A DNA stretch of 64,000 nt from Trileptium ribeirensis (lineage: Eukaryota; Nematoda; Enoplea; Enoplida; Thoracostomopsidae): positions 1-64,000 of the forward strand of contig JASANE010019293.1 in NCBI GenBank assembly GCA_030248225.1, given 5' to 3'. Below, piece by piece: positions 1 to 10,394 of this stretch (positions are counted from its first letter, which is position 1; the number at the start of each line of letters is the position of its first letter). A program made the translations under genes and the position numbers. The notes below the pieces were generated by a model that had not been told where the DNA came from, searched no databases, and worked only from the letters and a program-made list of their open reading frames with translations.

Positions 1-178
1 CAACTTACGTGACATAAATCTATTAACTGTAGAGAAAGACAACGTTATGAGGCTAAACTCTAATCTAACAAGGCTAAGTGCTAGGATAAGCATGTGCAGC
101 ATACTAAGTTGTACCCTAAATTATCAGTCATACTGGTATCAACAAGTGCCGTCTAGCTTACTCGTTTATTTTAGAAAA

Positions 179-1829
179 ATGACTTCCACGCAACAAGACA
201 CGAATGCCTCGAATGACAATAATCAGAAAGCGTCACCACAGAAAACACTATCCACGGGGTTCAATCCGCAGTTCAATTTAACCTGTACACCCCGACGAAT
301 GATAGCCCCGGGGACCAAACAACGGGCTACGGTGTAGGCGGCGGAAGTTTCGTACAAAATTTAGGTTTCGCTTACCAAGGAGAAGTGTTACATCGATTTA
401 ATAAATGCGTGCATGCCTCCAGCTGATGAGTTGGTAGGGACGGAAGAAGAGGAGGCGCAGGTGCACAAAAGGTGTGTCGTCGTTATCGCAGGTCAACCCC
501 TGCGAGGCGAAATCAGATCTTATAATGTATGGCTTGGGGATGTCGGTCGTGGAAATATGTGTTACATCCAAGAAACATATGTGATGCCACAACACCCGGT
601 CTTCGTTAACCTCCCGCCACGATGTTTTCAGGTACAGCTCGAAAACGTGATGCCGCTACACGGGCAAACATCATTTGGCCCGTTTACCTATGGGTTCTTG
701 CAACGCCTAGTAAATCAAGAGTTTACTGGCATTAATGCCACGAACTTTTATTCTGTTGTTAAAATAGTTGTTGGGATGAGGCACGGGCGTGTCGGAGGTG
801 CTCGTGTCACAGGGTCAAGCTCAATGTGACAATATTGCGGACGCCGAAAGGCGTAGCGTCGTACTTGGCGACAAACTGGCGGAAGAGGACGTCCGGTTCC
901 CCCGCGAGAACAGCTCGAGTTCGCGGGAGTACCGCTGCCTATCTTGTTATGGATCCGATATAGTGGTACTGGTGGATGCATGGCTGGATGAGAACATCGG
1001 CATCCCACAAGGCGGATACTACAAGGGATGTCACCATTAATGGTTTGACCTGCCAAAAAATGGTACGCCCTATTAACAAGCCTTGGAGATGGCCGCAGAA
1101 CACATGGATTGTTCCAGAATGACCCGGGCTCAGCTATTGGGACCGAAGACTACGCAACAAGAACCGCTGTGTCAAGTATGTGCATTCATTAGTATAAAAC
1201 ACCAAAATAATATTACCAGGAGAGGTATCTGTCAGGGTATTGTTGCAGGTATGTTTGCATTGTGTGTGTTTAATCCCGCATTTTTAGGTATACCACAAAA
1301 TATAACTCGAGTTTCAAATCAATTGCTTGTGTTGGCTTTCTTTGGGAAGACAAGCCCGTTTTCGAACCTCTGTTGTGTCGGATTGAACATTGATGGTAAA
1401 TGTTATAATTGTACAGAGCAATATTATTTGTGTTGTAAATGTTGTTATGCTCAGGATTTTGTCGCGGCAGCAGCTATACTTTTAGAATACTGTCCGAAAA
1501 CTCAGAAAGCTATCACTGGGAACTACTCGCTTCTGGTCCGAAATAACTACAGCGAGTGGCTGCGATCTGGAAAAGCGTTTGGAACGATGTATCGAGCAAA
1601 TTTTTTGAAGTTCTCTACTAACTTAGGCTTGTTAAACGATCTTTTGAAAACACAAGAGAAGTATCTAGCGGAAGCTAGTATCAATTTAATATGGGTATGT
1701 GGACTGGGTTTGAGTGATCCAAACGTTTTCGATAAATCTAAACATATAGGCGAAAACTGGATGGGCAGGATTCTGATGTTGGTGAGGCGTCAGTTAAAAT
1801 CCAAAATCAAAGTTACGGAAAAAAATTAA
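179..1829 (+). pseudogene. Gag-like region of the retroelement, broken
   Basis: Open stretches at 179-337, 413-829, 789-1040 and 1083-1829 lie in different frames upstream of the protease, where gag is expected. The first possible start is the ATG at 179, followed by a Ser/Thr/Asn/Gln-rich stretch. The 1083-1829 frame is Cys-rich (about residues 100-122, several CC pairs), but no canonical CCHC knuckle (C-x2-C-x4-H-x4-C) is visible. I do not recognise a capsid fold by eye; assignment as gag rests on position only. Frameshifts and stops separate the pieces. Confidence 0.45.
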
Positions 1830-1935
1830 TGCCGGCAGAGCACAGCGTACTAAAAATAGTGAAGTCGACACTCTATGCGTCTATACAGGAAAATGTAATT
1901 TAGCTGAAACTGTTTTTAGCAAAGTCCCTACTATC

Positions 1936-2510
1936 TTGCGAAAACTATTTGGAACAATTCCGGTGGATATTTTATGCAGTACTGGTCATAATATATGTTT
2001 ATTAAATTTTCAGACAGCAAAGCGGATGCAATATTTCGAAACATTATGGAGATCAACAAGAACGGAGCAAGTTATAAAAACTGTAAGTGGACACGGATTA
2101 CAACTTTTGGGCGAAATTGACGCTCAATTGGAAATTGGTGGAACACCGTACAGGAAGAAGATCATTGTAAGTAAGCATATTCTATTGATATTATTTTAGG
2201 GGTAGATTTCATGGTGGAATACAAATGTAATTTGTATCTAGCTAATGGGATTTTCAGTATCGGCGGTCACGACATTAGGTTATGGGGATCGAAACAAACT
2301 GATAGTTGGGTGGCGAATATGACCAATGGAGTTTCTGAAACTGCACCTAGTGATAAATTAAAGCCCGAAACTTGTTTCAACCCAATTTCGGAAAGGGAAA
2401 TTCAAATTCCAAACATTATTCTACCACAGTCTGAATTGTCAGAAGGCCAAAAACACGTACTAATAAAGTTTTTGAATTTTATTAGTACGTGTTTTGAAAC
2501 TGAATTTTGA
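1936..2510 (+). pseudogene. Retropepsin and start of pol, frameshifted
   Basis: The frame at 1936-2199 carries the pattern of a retroviral-type aspartic protease: a catalytic-loop-like ILCSTG motif where DTG is expected, so the catalytic Asp appears replaced by Ser, followed by a flap region rich in Gly. The second conserved segment (I-L-G followed by V-D-F) is split by a single-base shift near 2190-2210, after which the frame at 2211-2510 continues through the protease C-terminus into the linker before reverse transcriptase (an LSEGQKHVLIKFL-type segment resembling the conserved pre-RT LSEEQ motif of gypsy elements). The frame then stops and reverse transcriptase never starts. Confidence 0.7.
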
Positions 2511-2525
2511 AACTATTGTTCTGCG

Positions 2526-2729
2526 GTAAAGAAATTTAAGACGCCTAAATTATGTCACTTGTGGCATGGACTATATAGGATAATGGAATTTACAAGTCAA
2601 GTAAATGTTAAGTTACGACCTTGCAAAGGAACCAAGCCGGATAAAATAGTCCATGTCAACTTTTGCAAACCGTGTTATGGAAATGAAAAACCAAGTACCA
2701 GTTTAGTAATGGATGGTGAAGCAAGTTAG
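2526..2729 (+). pseudogene. Integrase C-terminal tail (GPY/F type)
   Basis: A short open frame encodes a segment with LWHGLYRIM followed by a basic stretch ending in VHVNFCKPCYG. This is the shape of the GPY/F domain at the C-terminus of Ty3/gypsy integrases (W-x-GPY-x-I, then a V-H-x-N-x-L-K-P-type ending). It begins only about 15 bp after the pre-RT segment ends, so reverse transcriptase, RNase H and the integrase core have been removed by one internal deletion. It ends in TAG just upstream of the env frame. Confidence 0.75.
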
Positions 2730-2734
2730 GACAG

Positions 2735-5110
2735 TTGAACTTGAATACACTGGGTCAAGAGGCAGAAGGTGAGCAGTCGATCAATAATGATAACAGTGGT
2801 ATAAAGTTGCTTTCAGATACTAAAACTAATAACACACAGGCAACAAAATTAATAACGATTTATTTTTGCATAACGCCAATCGGTCGTCGGACATTAATAG
2901 CGAACAAGCTGGGTTGGAGAATAGAACGTCATATGAAACGGCTGAGCATGAAGAGCAAGAAGTTCGTGCAGCGGGAACGGAATGGAAAGGACGGTTACGG
3001 GCGAAGAATGGTATGTAACGGTGATAATTGGATTATATGTAAGTATTATTTTATGTGTTTAATTACGTTTACTATTATAGCACAGGTTACTTCTGAGAGA
3101 GAGCTTAATCCCTCGCGGGTAAAAATTAATAGAAATTATTCAGTAGTGTTTCAACGACAGGGAATTTTGCATAATGCTCAAGATTTTATTGAACACCATA
3201 TAGTTGTATCCGTTGAGCTTAGTATTGAAGAACCAAGCCTTACACCTTCATGTTTTAACGCCGGGAACAAAAATGATTCCAAGTCGCTAATTTTTTTTAT
3301 AAAGCAGTACTGTGAGATGTCCTCTGAAATGAATGTAGAGTCTAGGTCGACTTATAATAGAGTTAAGGATAGGTTAGAATATTTATCGCAAAATGCAAAA
3401 TTGTTCGTGGGTACTGAGAACAAAGGTCGCAGAATAAAAAGAGGACTTCTGGGTGGATTGGTATGTTTAATTGAGTCAATATTCGGTGGATGTAATTTGG
3501 GAGCAGGAGAGGATGCTGAAAAAGTGCGAAATGTGCTAAATTCTATGAATTCGCGAGTCTCAGAGGATTCTGCTGAAATAACAAGACTAAACGATCGTTT
3601 ATTTTCGCTTTCGAAGTTATCTACTGAGGGATTTAACAATCAAGATGAGATACATGTAATATAGGATATGTTATACAAAATGAGCGACATTCAAGAAAAA
3701 TTTAGAAATTCTATAGTATCAATGGGTTTAGCTTTAAATAAAACAGTGCAGTTGGGCTACGTTCAGTTGAACTTTAACGCCGACAGGATACGGTGGATAT
3801 CTAGTCCCCTTCAATGGCAAGAGCAAATTCAGACAATGTACTCGGTGGTGGGTTCACTGCAAAAGTTAGAGATAGGGTATATAACAGCAGAATTGGTGCC
3901 ACCGGTTGCGTTAAAACAGACACTTGCTTTGTTGGAAAATCACCTAAGTCAACTTGGCTTGAGATTGATGTATGAACTACATAAGATAAGTATTGTATTA
4001 TCGGGTACCCATTGTTAAGGCGGTTGATTCTTGTTCTTCGTTTTTAGTTATTGCGCTAAGATTATCAGCAGTAAGAGAAAATATAGAACTTGATTTATGG
4101 GGTATTAAGTATGGTCAACTAGCGATCGGTGATGGTGCATATTTGCAGGTTAATCCGAAATATGATCTTATTGGGATTAATATGGACGGTAGGCAGTATC
4201 TGTTCTTAAGAAAAGAGCAGTTAAGTAACTGCATTGGTGCAAAATATTTGCGCTGTCCGATGATATTTCCTACAGTGTCGAGCCAAGAAAAAGTATGTGA
4301 AGTAAAGTCTGTTCAATGCCGATTCAGATGTCAAGAGTTTATACGATTTAGTAATCACAAAGGACAAAGACCCTATGCAGGGGTCAGGGTAAGGGTCAGT
4401 GGTTTATGGCTGCCGTTGCATTGGATTGGACAATATTTTGTGACGACAGTATACCGGCAAAGGTACAGCCATGTAATCAGTGTATAATTTCGTTGCCCTG
4501 CGCATGTGGAATGATTATAGAGGAGATGACATTGCAGGTTAAGCGGCATCATTGCTTTGGGAAATCGGTTTGAAATCTACAGCAATTACGAAGGACTCGG
4601 TTTTTCATAGTAGTGGAATTGAATATATGTCGAACGTAAACGAATTAGTGATTTATCTAGGGGATATTAATCTTAAAAATTTAACATTGTAGTTTAGGGA
4701 TAAACTGCTATTAAATACTTTCAACGTGGTTAATTTTACTAATTTTCAGGAAGAGATTATTACGCAAAATAAATCATTGTGTCTGAGGACGTAGCGCTAC
4801 AAAAGTACTCGGACTGGAAAATTTCTGAAATTGAGAATCAAAAAGCACCAGTCGGGTTTATATTATTGCATTGGCCATTGGTGAAATACTACTTTTGTTT
4901 ATTGTACTGTTTGTTTATTGCAGAATGTCAAATGTGCCGATGATTGTGATGGATCAGCAAGATGCTCCGACCGAACAAGTAATTGAACAACATATTAGGT
5001 TGAGTGATAAAGCAAAGGGTACAGAAATACCGCCTGAGCAAGCTCTAGAGTTAACTTCACCAAAATTCCATATTACTGAACAGTTTCTTGGAATAAGGGA
5101 CAAGTTTTAA
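2735..5110 (+). pseudogene. env: Env-like (F-type fusion glycoprotein) gene, broken
   Basis: The first frame (2735-3664) has a hydrophobic segment near residues 99-117 that could be a signal anchor, an ectodomain, and a basic cleavage site RRIKR followed immediately by a glycine-rich hydrophobic stretch (GLLGGLV), the layout of a furin site plus fusion peptide in baculovirus-F/errantivirus envelope proteins. The frame then meets an in-frame TAG (3662-3664), continues to 4018, shifts frame (3993-4487), and is interrupted again. The last piece (4871-5110) has a membrane segment (LLLFIVLFVYC) and a cytoplasmic-tail-like stretch. Several stops and at least two frameshifts make it non-functional. 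F-type assignment is by motif order, not by alignment. Confidence 0.7.
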
Positions 5111-5868
5111 TCCTTAAAATGAATGAAAGACATCAAACTCTGAATCTGCGTTTATGTGTGCATTTGTAAATGCAGTACTTAAAAATGAGTGTCAATGCAG
5201 ATCTCTCTTTAGTAACCTTAACATGTAATTGGTTTTACTTTGTAGGACTGGTAAGTATAATATCGGGTTTAGTTAGTAGTATTTGTATGGTTTGTAATAT
5301 GTACATTTTATTTCAGCATCCAGTGGTAAGAAAATTTAAAGTAGTATTTTATAGTAAATGATAAATATTGGTATTAGCAAGTGTGATTTAATCTACTATG
5401 TTTCGTGAACAGAAATCGTATATGCGACATATTCAAGTTAATTAACAGTGTTATGTTACATGAAACATTATTGCGTTGAATTTAGTATGGGTTGGAAACA
5501 TATTTGGATACAGTGAAGCGATTCGCAGAATTTGTTAAGAATGCTGACTAGCGAATAAATATGATTAAGGATTATTTTGTAATGTGTTATCGTGGAATGG
5601 TAATGTTACGTGGATGCTTATGCTATATTATTTTATGTGAGGAAGCGCCGGTGAAATTCTCAAAACTCATTGACATCGCGTGGCGAATGAAACGCGCCTT
5701 TGGAATATTCATCGGAAATAGCCGGTACAGTTTATAAAGAGGAGCGTTAGAACAGGTTGGTATAAATAATGATACAATAGTTGTTCTAATAAGAATTTTT
5801 ATGGGTAACATAAGATAAAAAGCACATTTTGAATGGAATGCAGCAATAAAAAGCTTTATAACAGTAGT
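5111..5868. other. No gene seen; possible 3' end of the retroelement
   Basis: This AT-rich stretch follows the env remnant and should contain the 3' LTR if one survives. I could not find a TG...CA-bounded unit with a matching 5' copy, because the 5' LTR is outside the window. Confidence 0.4.
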
Positions 5869-5942
5869 GTCGCTATGGCTTAGTGGATAAAAGGCTGGTT
5901 TTTGGAACCCAGAGCCACCTGGATCAAGCCCCAGGTCTGACA
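5869..5942 (+). repeat. tRNA-derived sequence (SINE head or tRNA pseudogene)
   Basis: A TGGCTTAGTGG A-box is followed at the correct distance by a B-box-like GGATCAAGCCCC, with a possible anticodon loop TTTGGAA between (Pro-TGG-like). The cloverleaf is imperfect, the acceptor stem does not close and the B-box deviates from consensus, so this looks like a tRNA-derived SINE head or pseudogene rather than a working gene. Confidence 0.55.
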
Positions 5943-6118
5943 TTTGAAAAAAATCTGCTAAATTTTGTGTCCTTGTCTTATATTTTTCTTTCCGGGACTT
6001 CTTCAATTAATTCAGGGGATGTCCTTAAACCCATTCATTCAAGGGGTGGATTCGCTTTCAAATTTGGGTATTTCAGATTTGGAACGTTGAACTCAAACTT
6101 GGCAATTTCACGAGAAAA

Positions 6119-6194
6119 AGCGTGCACTGATTGGGGCTCGAACACGCGAGCTCTGGAGTGTAAAGCGAGAAGCATACCACTGAGCCATGGGTAG
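6119..6194 (-). repeat. tRNA-derived sequence, reverse strand
   Basis: Read on the - strand there is an A-box ATGGCTCAGTGGTATG and a good B-box GTTCGAGCCCC about 35 bases later. Acceptor pairing is poor. It is the second of four tRNA-like heads in the window and most likely a SINE fragment or tRNA pseudogene. Confidence 0.6.
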
Positions 6195-6408
6195 TTCTGA
6201 AAAACAATTTTAATAATTTGTATTTAGCAAATACAACAAAAATATTTAGTGTTAGCAATATTTGCTGGCTAAAGAAATAAAGGAGAAAATAAAAATGAAA
6301 ATTAAAAAAAGAGTGAAGAGAAATATGTTAATATATGGTTAATAAAAACATATATCTTACAGGAGATAATATATACCAAAATAATATACAATATAGAAAA
6401 AAATTATA

Positions 6409-6827
6409 CGTTTACGTTATAAACGACCACCATGTTAAAGTTTTGTCCACCCTGAGTGTCTCTTCCACCATCAATTATATGGTGTCTTGGACAGCATGGT
6501 GTTTCTGATGGTATTTTCAGATGGTATACATAGGCAGCGTACTGTCGGTAATAGTATGGTGTAGACTACACCATAAATTTTATATGGTGTTAATAGCTAC
6601 ACCATGCTGTAATTTACACGCAATATATACTGGGTTTGTGTATGGTGTCCTTGACACCGTCAGTAAAAAACAGCAGGTAGATTAAGACACTATGGCTACG
6701 TTAATGGTGTGTCATACACAATCTTTTGCGTTACATAGTGTGGGTATATACCGTAAACCACTGGATGGTGTGGTCTAGACCATAGGGGAACAAAACTTTC
6801 ACATGGGGTTCCTTTATAACGTAAACG
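6409..6827. mobile_element. Small inverted-repeat element filled with TGGTGT motifs
   Basis: The ends are inverted copies: CGTTTACGTTATAAA at 6409 and its complement ending at 6827, with similarity continuing inward about 38 bp (ATGT.AAAGTTTTGT). The inside has around ten TGGTGT or ACACCA motifs in both orientations, including a perfect palindrome TATGGTGTAG-A-CTACACCATA near 6554-6574. There is no coding capacity. It is best read as a non-autonomous DNA transposon (MITE); target-site duplication and superfamily are unresolved (a TA flank is possible). Confidence 0.65.
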
Positions 6828-7237
6828 CCGCATAATACTTTATATGTATAAATGTATGTATGTGTCTGGCTTCTCCAAAGGTCCATGCCATTTTTGGTAC
6901 CCCCGTGCATTGCAATACACCCCCTTCAATCATGCCCCTGGAATTTTTTTTGTTGTTCGCCGTCAACTTTTTTGTATCAATATCAGCCCCCGCAGGTCAG
7001 AGTTGCGAAAAAAATATTGAGAACTGGGGGAAAGTGGATTTCAACCTAGGTTCACCGTAAATTTCTTGCACAATTATGACAAAAGCCAAAAACAAAGTTT
7101 ATAATGTACAGCCTATACAAAAGTTGAAAACAATAGGTTTCTGGTATGTTTTTTATATACAGTCTGACAAATGACAAAAACATGTCAAATATTGTTCTTC
7201 GCTTTTCTTCGTGGCAATTTACGAAGATCTCAGATGT
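6828..7237. other. No feature recognised
   Basis: AT-rich sequence with short non-conserved reading frames; nothing recognisable on either strand. Confidence 0.5.
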
Positions 7238-7308
7238 TCAGCAGTCGACTGGTTAGAGCTTTAACCTCTCACGCGAAACGTCGCGGGTTCGAATCCCTGG
7301 GAAATCCT
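7238..7308 (+). repeat. tRNA-derived sequence with perfect B-box
   Basis: The B-box GGTTCGAATCC (7286-7296) matches consensus, with an A-box-like TCGACTGGTTAGAG upstream and a GCGGG...CCCTGG T-arm. The 5' acceptor side does not pair well. It is probably the RNA polymerase III promoter head of a SINE; the following 1 kb is TG-rich without a delimitable tail. Confidence 0.6.
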
Positions 7309-8324
7309 ATGCACTTTTTCAGTATTTTTCAACTCTTCTTTATTTTTGTGTTCGGTATTTGGTCAAGATCCTCCAGGGACAACGATCTGTAATTTACTAC
7401 CGCTAAACACTTCTTGGGATGCTGTTGATGACTAATTTAAGTACATATTTGTTGTTATGGTTTTATATTACGTGGCAAATTAATGTTTTGATGTATTTGT
7501 TTTGTATAACTTGTATGACCATTTTGGTGTGAATTTGTCGTGTAAAATACGTGTATTTCCACTGTAAAAAAAGGGTAAAATCTGTGCATAAGTGTGCTTT
7601 TGTGTATATAACTGTGATGTGTATAACGTGTGATTTTGGGTGTGTCACATGGCACTGTAGAACTAAAAGTTGGTTCTGGAGATTACGAAATCCAGTTAAT
7701 TTTGTCACAGTTTTTCTGTACAGGGCTGTGATTTTGTGTTTTGATTAAAATTTGTCCAACATCGCTCTGTACTTTTGAATTTATTCTTGCATTTATTGTT
7801 CCCTGTGCATGCGTGAATTTTGCATTGCCATGTGAATTTGAGTGTGAAGTGGGATGTTAAACTGGATTCATTTTTGGGTGTGGATTCAAGCAATTTAGAG
7901 CTAACTCAAAACATTTCAAAAATTGAGCTAAAATTAGATTTTTTTTTATATTTTTGATTCCGAGAAATAGCCAGAAATTTGGGTATTTAAGAGACTGAGC
8001 AGTTGCCTTGAGGCCTACAGTTGCCTCAAGATTGCTGCCAGTCGGGTAAATGGCGCTGCCATCTTTTATTGTTATTTATTATAATTATTTAACGTTTGCT
8101 AAAATAAACGGTCTTCGGTGTGTTGAAAAATTTAATTATAAGTAAGCTTAGGATATTAAGCGACAGTTAAGAATAGCAATATACCCAAGGCTCACGCGGG
8201 CAACAGATAGATGGGCGGAGAGTTAGACAACCTGTTCCTCGTATCTTCCTTCCATTATCATTCTTGCCTATTTGTATGGAATACGTAACATTTAGGGACA
8301 GATATAGTAATCTGGCATGAATCA
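7309..8324. other. No gene recognised
   Basis: A GT/TG-rich stretch (7430-7870) followed by AT-rich sequence. The overlapping small frames on both strands look compositional, with no recognisable domains. Confidence 0.5.
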
Positions 8325-8802
8325 GCCCAGCCTACCAACAATAGAGTAGATTTTTAAGCCGTCAGCAAATAATTTACATGTAACAGAGTTTGGAAGATAA
8401 GAGGGAATATCGTTTATGAAGCAGACAAACAGTAAGGGACTCAAGATACTGTCAAGCGGAACTCCAGATGCAACAGGATAAGTGGCAGAAAAACGTGGCC
8501 CAATTTTAACTCTTTTGGGTTTGATTAGTTTGAAAATTAGATAACCAGCATAATAAGTTTTCTGAAATACCGTAGGTTTGAAGTTTCGCAATGAGTTTAG
8601 GGTGAAAAACAGTGTCAAATGCTTTTTGAAAGTTGATGTAAATAGAACCAAATTTTTTACCAAAGTCAACTATGTTACACCAGTCATAATAACATTCAAG
8701 TAGCTCGGAAACAGTGTTCTTTTTAGTCACAAACTCATGCTGTGCGGAATGAATAACGCTTTGTGACAATAAATGTGTTGTGGATTTGCTTCGGCAGAAC
8801 AT
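8325..8802 (-). pseudogene. Reverse transcriptase palm fragment of element A
   Basis: Two overlapping frames on the - strand carry RT signatures: an INFQKAFDTVFHPKL segment (motif with the first catalytic Asp), a SGVPLDSILSPLLF segment (normally SGVPQGSVLGPLLF), and KLFADGLKIYS, where the catalytic FADD box has become FADG. The second conserved Asp of the active site is therefore lost. The frame ends soon after, so the thumb and C-terminus are missing. Confidence 0.85.
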
Positions 8803-8837
8803 TTTGGAATTACATGCGATCCTGTTATGGAAGCTCC

Positions 8838-9100
8838 TATGATGTACGAGAAAAGTTTACTGTTTCTTATTGTCTCGATTCAACGTTACTTTTACTGTCT
8901 TGTCTACTACGTTTTGTTCACTTACTTCTGTTGGCTTTCAATAAACGTTTGTTTTCTACAACTCAACTGTTATGATGTACGAGAAAAGTTTACTGTTTCT
9001 TATTGTCTCGATTCAACGTTACTTTTACTGTCTTGTCTACTACGTTTTGTTCACTTACTTCTGTTGGCTTTCAATAAACGTTTGTTTTCTACAACTCAAC
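8838..9100. repeat. Two identical 130-bp direct copies, possibly LTR-derived
   Basis: Positions 8838-8967 and 8971-9100 appear identical over 130 bp (period 133). Each holds an AATAAA just before its end. The surrounding unit begins TGTTATGG at 8823 and could end near AATACAACA at about 9132, reminiscent of a solo LTR with an internal duplication, but no target duplication was found. It lies inside the insertion that interrupts retrotransposon A. Confidence 0.7.
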
Positions 9101-9199
9101 GTGGATCTACGCCTCTGGGAATACAACAAAATGTTTTTTGACTTCTGAACAAATAAGCCTTTCCTTAACTTTGATAATTAGAAAGCAGTGAAACTTAGT

Positions 9200-9840
9200 G
9201 AAGATTGTGTGTTGCAGGGGTCAAATCTTTTAATTTACGTCTGTGTGTCTGATGGGCCATAACTTGGGAACGACTTCACGGATTTATTTGATCTTGGGCT
9301 CATTCGAACCGGCATAGTCGATTTACTGTGTGCACCCCCAGCGTTTTTGATTAGGGGTCTGGTTCCGGGATCCTAAATGTCGGTTTTTGCCCCATTTTAG
9401 TACCGTTCACGGATGCAAGGTTATTTTTATCTTAACTCTCGAATTTTTTTCTCTGGTTGGTTTTAGTTCATAGTAAAATCGTAAATTCCGATGCCTCTTT
9501 TTTGTTTTTCGATTAAGACTGCGGTTTTGGAGTTATTGGGTTTGAGGTATGGCACCCTCATGGTTCCTCGACCCAAAATTTAAAATTTGTTCTGACGTCC
9601 CCGTCGGCTGAAAAGCTTTAGTTGGGGTTTTTGGGCATGGCACACTCATTGATGGTATTGATTTTGCTCCGTGATTTTTGGTTCTATGCGTACGGAGCTA
9701 TCGCGCCGCCATGGTTCACCTGTCCGAAATTCCTAATTTTACTGTGACGTCTTGGGAGGCTGATAGCTTGCACTTGGGGTTTTTGGCATGGGAAAAATAG
9801 CCGGTGATAGTTTTGCTCTAACTTGTGCGGTATTGTGAGA
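9200..9840. repeat. Degenerate tandem repeat, about 160-bp unit
   Basis: At least two diverged copies (from about 9546 and 9707) share CATGGTTC, a TGACGTC core, a GGCTGA.AGCTT block and TTGGGGTTTTTGGCATGG in the same order; a weaker third copy may lie near 9350. No coding capacity. It is part of the material inserted into retrotransposon A. Confidence 0.55.
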
Positions 9841-9912
9841 TATCCACATATAGAATTTCGATGTATGCTATATAGAGCTGATTGGTTGTGTACGCAAAAG
9901 GATTAGCTGTAC

Positions 9913-10383
9913 CTATGCTTCACTACGTTCTGCAATCTCGATAGAGTTGCTAGTGCATGATGTGAGAGAGATTGGTCTATTATTAAAAGGATTACAACTA
10001 TCGCCTTTTTTAAATATGGGAGTGATGTCAACGGTTTTCCAAACAATTGGAATAGTAGACGTTAGTATTGACATATTAGAAATGATTGAGAGTGGTAGAG
10101 CGATCACATCTTTCGTCTAAAAAGAAAATCTTGCGGAATCATGTCCGGAAAGTGACTAATTTTACGTCGCAACCTACTTAGCACATCGCGAACCAATAAA
10201 CAATCAAAATTAACATGCGATAGAATAGCAGTTTGTGCAGGTATATCAAATATAGGTAAAAATCCTTTATCTGCAGAAACAGATTTGAAATAGGATGCAA
10301 GAATTTCACAGCGATCACTGTCATCTGTTACCAAGTTACCCAAGTGATTCTTAAGCATGCCTGCGTCATATTGCCGCAACGTC
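9913..10383 (-). pseudogene. Linker and RT N-terminus of element A
   Basis: The frame at 10379-10104 is a linker region, and 10107-9913 contains the RT fingers signature TPIFKKGDS followed by NRPISLTS (family form PIPKKGD...NYRPISLT). The frame breaks off at about 9930, where the foreign block begins; coding similarity resumes near 8800, with some residues of RT lost between. Confidence 0.8.
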
Positions 10384-10394
10384 TATTTACATGG

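Larger units (their letters stand above)
1..5110 (+). mobile_element. Decayed Ty3/gypsy-type LTR retroelement with env
   Basis: The order of pieces on the + strand is a gag-like region, retropepsin, start of pol, integrase C-terminus and an envelope-type gene, which is the layout of an env-bearing Ty3/gypsy element (errantivirus-like). The 5' end lies outside the window, and no LTR could be delimited at either end. Every reading frame is broken, and reverse transcriptase, RNase H and the integrase core are missing, so the copy cannot be autonomous. The class is inferred from protease, GPY-type integrase tail and furin-site/fusion-peptide env signals; the exact clade is not determined. Confidence 0.8.
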
